Source of the DNA: Sinotaia quadrata
Lineage: Eukaryota; Mollusca; Gastropoda; Architaenioglossa; Viviparidae
Length of the DNA stretch: 64,000 bases
Direction: 5' to 3'
Assembly: GCA_028829895.1 (NCBI GenBank)
Contig: CM054177.1
Location: forward strand, 77,120,663 to 77,184,662
Below the pieces are notes generated by a model. That model was not told where the DNA came from and did not search any database. It saw only the letters and a program-made list of their open reading frames with translations. The translations under genes and the position numbers were made by a program. Below, piece by piece: positions 10,640 to 64,000 of this stretch. Within the stretch, counting starts at the first letter, position 1. Each line of letters starts with the position of its first letter.

Positions 10640-12470
10640 ACAAAATGTACGTGACGAGATGAATCAGCATGTACACTTTCCCTAACGCATTTTTGCTATG
10701 TTGAGACTAATAAGCACTTAAGTTGTACACATTAAATTATATACAGCACAGGGACAGAGAACAGTGATGCTAGTGAACGACACGAGTTCAAAATTAGCAC
10801 AAGACATCTAGAGTTCACAGGAAACCGGAAAGCTTCTTGATTACAATTATTTCGGGACGGAGTGTGGGCGTTGTTGAATTTCGTAATTAGTGAAGAATAA
10901 ACCCCAGTGTTTGAAATAACTTATGGTTGTCACGACTTCACCTTTATGATAATTGGATTAGAACTAATTAAGTAATTTAGTTATTCACGTTGCATTTTGT
11001 TTTGGGGAGCAAAAGTAAAAGAAGAGAAAACGCGCCAGAATCAGAAGATGGCACTTGGTCTTTTGCTACAGAACGTCAAGGAATGCCATGGAAACTTTGA
11101 TTCAGTTTGATTTTCACTTAACTTATCCTAAAATGTTGCTGCTTTCGCAGATAGAATGACCTTGAACTGTGCACAGTATATTTTGGTCCTGATTAATTTA
11201 AAAGATATATTAAAACTTATTCAGAGATAAGGCCAGCTTTCTTCTCGCCGACTTGTTTCCAGTTGTTACCCATGCCAACTATCTTTTAAATGGCACGCGC
11301 CAACGCCTGCAAATTATGGTGCAGGAATAATTTGAGCGGAGAAGACATAGACCCTATACGCCGAATGACGTCATATTTGACACTTTGGAATATGTCATAA
11401 TACTCATGCTCCTCTTATTGTCAGTGAGAGTGTGGCACACGCGTTCCCGGAAATAATACAGTCAGTGTTATGCAAATGTAAAAAAAAAAAAAAAAAAAAA
11501 AAAAAACCGAGACAGAAATATTTGAATAGATATCTCTGGCCGAGACACCTTCAGTTAATAGTTCCACGGTGGTGTGCAGGTATTTGTTGTCGAGTTGACC
11601 TGGTGTAAATAAGTCGTCAGATAATGGAACGTGGACCCACACCAGTTTTGCCGTCTAATGTTAATTAAAATCGCCTATAGTTCATCTTTTTTGGTAATGT
11701 ACATTTTAAAATTTATTTTAAAATTTAAATATCTTTTGCACAGTTTATTTGAATTGAGGGAAATGGGCTCCGTTTCACCACCTGTCAACCCTGATCAAAA
11801 TATTCGATCATATGAATTCAGATATATGTTTTATAAGGAGTGGACCTACGGGACTGTTTAGACCAGACACTGTCCTATTTGTTTTAATTAAACAGCCAGT
11901 CAACAGAGACGTTTCCATGTCAACGATCTGAGACCATGCATCGTCATATTAAAAACGCCAGTAGACAGTTCTAGGTGCAGTGGTCCTCGACATGACTGTT
12001 GCTAATTGAACAATGGGACCCACAAAGAAAACGTCCCACCGTGTTATAGCCATGAACAATCCTTCAAGAACGAACGTTTGGCTCAAAATAAACGCAGGAT
12101 TGGCAAACACAGAAGTACTGTTTCCCGACTCTTATATAAATGTTTATATCATATTTGTGACTGAAATCACAAGTATTTGTCAGTTCGTGTGTGCGAGTAT
12201 AGGCAAGCAAGCTTAGCTAGCATGCAGAGAGCAGTTCGATTTCACGATCGAGAAGTTCACGCACACGGAGTAATTGAAATCGCCTTTCATGTTTGTCACA
12301 GGTGGCAGTCTTTTGTTGAGGTTTCAAAGGTATGCAACTTATCTGAGGGATTTTTGTTGTTGTTGTTGTTTGGTCGTTTTAACTTTCTTTTATTATTAAA
12401 GGTCTGATTGGTTTTTTTTTCTTCCATTTTAAATCTACTGTTCGATTTTTTTCTTATAGCAGCGATTGTT
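10640..12470. other. Non-coding stretch with one long poly(A) tract
   Basis: A 27-base A run lies at 11480-11506. No other gene or repeat signal could be supported. Confidence 0.5.
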
Positions 12471-12476
12471 TTAAAT

Positions 12477-12479
<3 letters not shown>

Positions 12480-12554
<75 letters not shown>
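12480..12554. repeat. (TC)n microsatellite
   Basis: About 37 uninterrupted CT dinucleotides. Confidence 0.98.
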
Positions 12555-12557
<3 letters not shown>

Positions 12558-12599
12558 CACACATTCTCAAACACCTTTCTATATTTCTTTTGGTATTGA

Positions 12600-13465
12600 A
12601 TATAAACTAGAAACCACTTCATTATTTCTTATTAACTAACAGTATATACTTAAATTTGATTTAGGATTTGGTTTACTTGTTTTTATTTTGTCGTAATCTA
12701 TATTTTATACTTGTTGAAGTGACACGAACAGAAAGGTTTGACATTTCAGTCATACGACAATGCGCTTTTAAATTTCATCTAAAGCAATTTTACTATTTTT
12801 CTATTTCTGAATCATGTAGTCATTGTAGTGTGTGTGTGTGTGTGTGGGGGGGGGGTCATGTACATCATTATATATAATTATGACCAGAAAGGTCTAAACT
12901 CTAACGGATTTATTTTTGGCTGGATTTATAGACAAATAATTTTTTTTAAAAAACAACAACACTTTATATATAAAATAAAATAAACGAATAGAATAAAAAC
13001 ACCTCAACTTTTTCCCGTGTAATTTATTTTGGGGCGCCATTTTTATTTTTACTCTTTGTAAAGCTGTCCCGAGAACATAATCAAACTGTTCCTCAAGTAC
13101 ACAGCTGCAGTCAGCATACATGTGATATTTTTCTGATCAATTTGTAGGACATGTAAGATCTTACCTCAGTATTTCGTCATGACGTCGGTGTCGGTCAAAG
13201 GTCGTGCGTGCGCTCGTCCAATTCCCATTAACCTCATAGGCATTGTGCTAGTTGCACGTGTTACTTTAGAATTGCAAAGTAAAAACTGTTTGGTTGACAG
13301 TGATCATCGGAGGCTACCGTGTTGCCTCGAGCAAGTGCGGGTAGGTTTTTGGGGGGGAGTGGGGGTTGGGAGTAGAGAGAGATGACGCACGTGCCTAGTG
13401 CGTTGCGGATTTAAAATGACGTTATGTTACAAGTCAAGGTTCTTTAGCAAATACTTGCTTGCTAA
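12600..13465. other. Non-coding stretch, nothing recognised
   Basis: AT-rich with a short (TG)n-G run near 12829-12855 and a G-rich run near 13347. Confidence 0.5.
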
Positions 13466-13492
13466 TGTAGGGGGCGCTTTCGGCTTTCGCGC
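13466..13492. repeat. GC-rich 38-mer, shortened variant copy 3
   Basis: Reads TGTAGGGGGCGCTTTCGGCT then TTCGCGC. It lacks the middle TCCGCCG part of copies 1 and 2 and has C-to-T changes. Confidence 0.75.
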
Positions 13493-13559
13493 TTCTATGT
13501 TACCAGAATTTATGAAGTATGTACATTCTTGCTTTGTTGTGGAAGTCAGTTAGTTCAAC

Positions 13560-13665
13560 GGAACTATAATAATAAACTCAATAATCGCCTGCATTACGTA
13601 AAGTGTATAACAGAGCATTGTATTTTATTACGTAAAGTGTATAACAGAACATTGTATTTTATTCC
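13560..13665. repeat. Short direct repeat, 36 bp, two copies
   Basis: ATTACGTAAAGTGTATAACA followed by GAGCATTGTATTTT occurs twice (near 13592 and 13628). Confidence 0.8.
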
Positions 13666-13940
13666 TAGCAAAAACTATTCTCTTGCTCCTGCTTTATAGA
13701 CCGACATTAATATAACATTTAAATTTATTTCATTCATGAAGGCGATTTAAAATGTGTGGGTATGTGTGAGTTTCCGTTTCTTATTTGTATTTACTAATGA
13801 AAGGGTGAGTTATGAAACTAAAACCGTAATCATTTTGGAAATTTTTTTTTGTTTTACAAATATATATATACTGAAATCTGTTGATAATAAATTTGATTGG
13901 TGGTTACATTGATACCAGATAGGTATTATTAGTAAGAGAT

Positions 13941-13943
<3 letters not shown>

Positions 13944-14001
<58 letters not shown>
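13944..14001. repeat. (CA)n microsatellite
   Basis: About 28 CA dinucleotides. Confidence 0.98.
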
Positions 14002-14003
<2 letters not shown>

Positions 14004-14264
14004 GTCATAGAAGGCATTTCTTGAAGATGCAACAACTAAAGAGGTTAGCATTAAGGCAAAAAGTCAAGATATTTTGTTCGATAAAATCTCACACACCCTA
14101 GCAAATCACACTCTTGTAAGGACATATTAAGTAAATAACGACACAAACATCAAGAAACCCAAGATTACGTGTTCAAAAAGAAAAATAACTGAATTATCGT
14201 TAATTGAGGAGCGTATATAAAGGACATGGACAAGAACCGGGCACACTGCAGAGAACAACATAAC

Positions 14265-14452
14265 ATCGCCATTGTCGGGATGAATGAAAGCTACAGTTGT
14301 TAAAGAGTCGACAGAAACGAGTGTTTAAGGGTCGACAGAAACGAGTATTGTCGGGACGAATGAAAACTACAGTTGTTTAAAGAGTCGTTAGAAACGAGTG
14401 TTGTCGGGATGAATGAAAACTACAGTGTTAAAGAGTCGACAGAAACGAGTGA
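14265..14452. repeat. Minisatellite, about 56-bp unit, 3-4 copies
   Basis: Units contain TGTCGGGATGAATGAAA, CTACAGTTGTT and GTCGACAGAAACGAGTG, with one internally shortened unit near 14325. Confidence 0.9.
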
Positions 14453-16420
14453 CGAAGAAATAAACAACTACATGTATTTAAAAGTATTTACCTCCCTCTG
14501 TGGCACAAATTTCGTTGATCCGTAAAGTGAGCTTAATAAGGTCATAAATTTCACCATGCACCGCCTTAGACTTTGAAACTGGTCACAAATGTATACTAAA
14601 GTGGTTTCATGTGGTACATCAAAGCTTTCAGTCGTGAGATGAGAGGTAGCGTGTCGGGTTGTCCTCCCCTTTGACAGTGAACTTATTTGTTTACTCAGTC
14701 GGCACTGTTCATTTTTGTATAATGCGTTTAATGCTCAATTATACATGTACGCGTCCTTGTGTACACACGTGTGAGAGAGTCGAGAAATGTCATTGCCACA
14801 TTAATATTTTTGTTGTTGTTGATAATAACTGTAATTTAAATAAGTTTTTACTCCCTAGTAGATGATGACTGCATACTGTTATGTTACCATAAACTGCTGC
14901 CCTTAACGTCAGACCAAATACAGTATAGCAACTCCCTCGAGCAGAAATCGAACTAGCGGCGATGCAGGACAACTCTAGTGAATTATACACAAGGCACTCT
15001 CCCCTTTATGTTGCTAAAAATAAATTATTCTTTTACTAGTTTTAAAATACTGATTACAAATGAATTTCACTGTGTGTTGGGGATTTTCAAATAAACACGC
15101 TAATTTCAGCAATTAGTTAAAATGGAGAATATTATTAAATTAAATTGATTTTTGCTTTTTAGACAAAGTGCTTAATCACTATCATAAGTAAATTGCCGGC
15201 CACGTTTACATAAACAAACAAATAGTTTATTTTAATATGAATTTGTTTCACTTAAATAGGTCGCCCAAACCACCACTCAATATTTTTTTTTAATTGAAAA
15301 AAGAAATGCCTATGTAAAAACTCCATGATGCACTGAAAGCAAGTGAAAGGCGTTTAAGGAACGAAATGTAACATATACAATGAAACTGCAGGAACAAAAT
15401 GTAACATTTACAATGAGACTGCAGGGCGTTCGTTATCCATAGTAATAACTATGTCTTCAGGTAAACCAAATTGTAGACCTTGTAATCACATGGCCTGAAA
15501 CTGATTTCCATGACAACGAATACAAAACAGCGGGAGCTAGAACGCTTAACTGCGGCAAAGAAGAGAAATATATGTAGGATATATGTCGGGCGTTCTTTTG
15601 AATGTTAAAGTGCTTTAAGTAAGTATAGTGCCCATATAATTGATCAGAGAATGTGTCCAGTCATCTGGACAGAGAAACGTACCAACCGCCAGAAATTGGT
15701 CACAGTGAAAATATGTCCGTTTTAGTATAGTTTTTTTTTTCCCGGCTGGAACTGGACTTAACCGGCGAGGAGTAAAGTAAGGCGGACATTTAAAGTAAAG
15801 AATTACTTTTTTAAAAGCCAAAACAGTCATTTCTACATTATGAAAATGTGCAACAATCAGACTAATTGTTAATGTGACCAATGTAATATCAAGTACATCG
15901 TGGGTCGATTTTAGCTAGCAAAATTGCGTTCAGCCGTCAAAACAGAAAAATTAATTCCGTGTCTTGATCAGTTCTGACTTTCAGACCTTAAGTTAATATA
16001 TACTTTTAGAATGAATTTTTTATCAAGTGACTGAGAACAGTTAGTTCTAAATAAAACCACAATGGCTAAAACCAGTTCGAGTTTCGTCGGTCCAGCAGAG
16101 TTCAGCATTGAATACTTAGCTGTACATGTGTGTGCCGGAATGTCGGGGGAAAAGTAAAGAGATACACCATGAATTAAAAATACATTATTTATTTATCTAA
16201 TCATTGTTTGTTGTGACAATACAAAACGTTAGTTACAATGCTCTGTGACCTATGCTAATGACGTAAACACTTTTTTCTAGTCCATGCTGACTGAATTCGC
16301 CGGCCGTAAATAGGCGAGCCTTGTACTCCGAGCAAGACAGTCAATATGCAATAGTTACGCATCTCTCTGTCATACTATTTCTGGTCAAAGTAATATCCAT
16401 TTGTATGTTTAATATATATA
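14453..16420. other. Non-coding stretch, nothing recognised
   Basis: AT-rich. A 40-bp direct repeat (GGAACAAAATGTAACAT type) occurs near 15357-15425. No supported gene. Confidence 0.5.

Positions 16421-16423
<3 letters not shown>

Positions 16424-16484
<61 letters not shown>
16424..16484. repeat. (TG)n microsatellite
   Basis: About 30 TG dinucleotides, flanked by a short duplication of CTGGTCAAAGTAATATC (16382 and 16504). Confidence 0.97.
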
Positions 16485-16485
<1 letters not shown>

Positions 16486-16618
16486 TCCTTGTTATACTAT
16501 CTCTGGTCAAAGTAATATCGCTCTGTATGCTTATATGTGTGTGTGTCGCTTTAACTCGAATGCTCGTTGCTTTTTACGTGTGTAAATTCACTTTGTATGT
16601 ACCTTCCCTCCTCTCTCT

Positions 16619-16621
<3 letters not shown>

Positions 16622-16662
<41 letters not shown>
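16622..16662. repeat. (CA)n microsatellite
   Basis: About 20 CA dinucleotides, followed by a C/T-rich tract to 16745 that precedes exon A. Confidence 0.97.
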
Positions 16663-16663
<1 letters not shown>

Positions 16664-16990
16664 GTCTTTTTCAATATCGCCTTTCTTACTTCCCTGCCTT
16701 ACTCCTGCCCCCTTCCCCTACTCCCTTCTCTTTCTCCCAACATAATTTATTTCTCAGAAATTATTTGCAAAATATTTTCTCTAGAGAGATTTTTAGGGTG
16801 AATTTGCTATATATACCACCTGATTTTAGCCAACTTTTATTTTAGTAATGTTTACAAATGAACGTCTTACAAAATGTGTGCGTGCATCTGTATGATTATG
16901 AGTGAATGTATTATTAGTGCCACAAAATATTTTTTAAAAACAAAAATTCGGGTGTGGTTCATTCACTGTGTGCACGAGATTTCACTTCAG

Positions 16991-63617
<46,627 letters not shown>

Positions 63618-63694
63618 GTTAGCCAGCAATTAGTTTGTACTGTGACCTTGGTTATTTGAGCATCAACAGCACTTGTGTTGAAGACTGTAAATAC

Positions 63695-63890
63695 ACATTG
63701 TAGTTACACAATGAAAACCACAGAGCTAAAATCTATAGTTAAGAAGCAAACTCACTATAGCTCATTATGCAGTTGTTCCTTCTTTTAGATTTTTGTAGTT
63801 ACACAATGAAAACCACAGAGCTAAAATGTATAGTTAAGAAGCAAACTCACTATAGCTCATTGTGCAGCTGTTCCTTCTTGTTAGATTTTT
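63695..63890. repeat. Direct duplication, about 94-bp unit, two copies
   Basis: TTGTAGTTACACAATGAAAA through AAGCAAACTCACTATAGCTC occurs at about 63699 and 63793, nearly identical. Confidence 0.92.
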
Positions 63891-64000
63891 GAGCAGTGAA
63901 CACGTGATTTACCATTTATTCTGTAAAGAGTCCTTCGGTTGTTGTTTTATTATGTCATTTTATGTACACTGTAATAATGCATAACAACAACAAAACAATG

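Noticed and set aside
10210..10654. Open frames on both strands with a 17-residue repeat
   Set aside because: Products of the 51-bp minisatellite. The donor at its right edge is noted as a weak finding only.

Overview
The window is animal nuclear DNA carrying the 3' half of one large, intron-rich gene. The organism is most likely a lophotrochozoan such as a mollusc: introns are AT-rich, GT/AG-bounded and 0.2-12 kb long, minisatellites are very dense, and there are tRNA-derived SINE modules, a hAT MITE and a FLYWCH-type MULE. The mollusc assignment is inference; the metazoan assignment is firm. Nothing prokaryotic was seen.

The gene lies on the + strand. Thirteen consecutive coding exons (about 16991-63617) are in phase at every junction and encode a Rho-family guanine nucleotide exchange factor of the ASEF/collybistin group (vertebrate SPATA13, ARHGEF4, ARHGEF9). 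The product has a long Ser-rich disordered N-terminal part, a small acidic 54-nt microexon, a basic linker, one SH3 domain (44607-44786), a complete DH domain (57011-61666) and the start of a PH domain (63180-63617). The 5' end of the message lies upstream of about 16991, inside or outside the window. The 3' end runs off the right edge. A candidate alternative first exon (42225-42428) would splice in phase to the exon before the SH3 region and give a short SH3-DH-PH isoform.

Region by region: 1-16990 shows no convincing coding exon and holds at least ten tandem arrays, several microsatellites, one hAT MITE (6479-6685) and two copies of an unusual GC-rich 38-mer. 16991-22283 holds the large exon, exon 2 and the microexon. 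22284-32589 is an intron crowded with minisatellites plus one copy of an LTR-like repeat. 32590-43206 contains an exon, an intron with a second hAT MITE and a second LTR-like copy, the candidate alternative promoter/exon, and another exon. 43804-44786 carries the last linker exon and the SH3 exon. 44787-57010 is a 12.2-kb intron with a third LTR-like copy (intact 5-bp target duplication), SINE modules and a 3.8-kb MULE with terminal inverted repeats. 57011-63617 carries the DH and PH exons.

The most striking structure is inside the dead MULE. A 28-bp piece of the transposase gene, near its C-terminal end, has been amplified to exactly 40 head-to-tail copies (52570-53689), with recognisable transposase reading frame on both sides. 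The long minus-strand reading frames there are by-products of the array and not genes.
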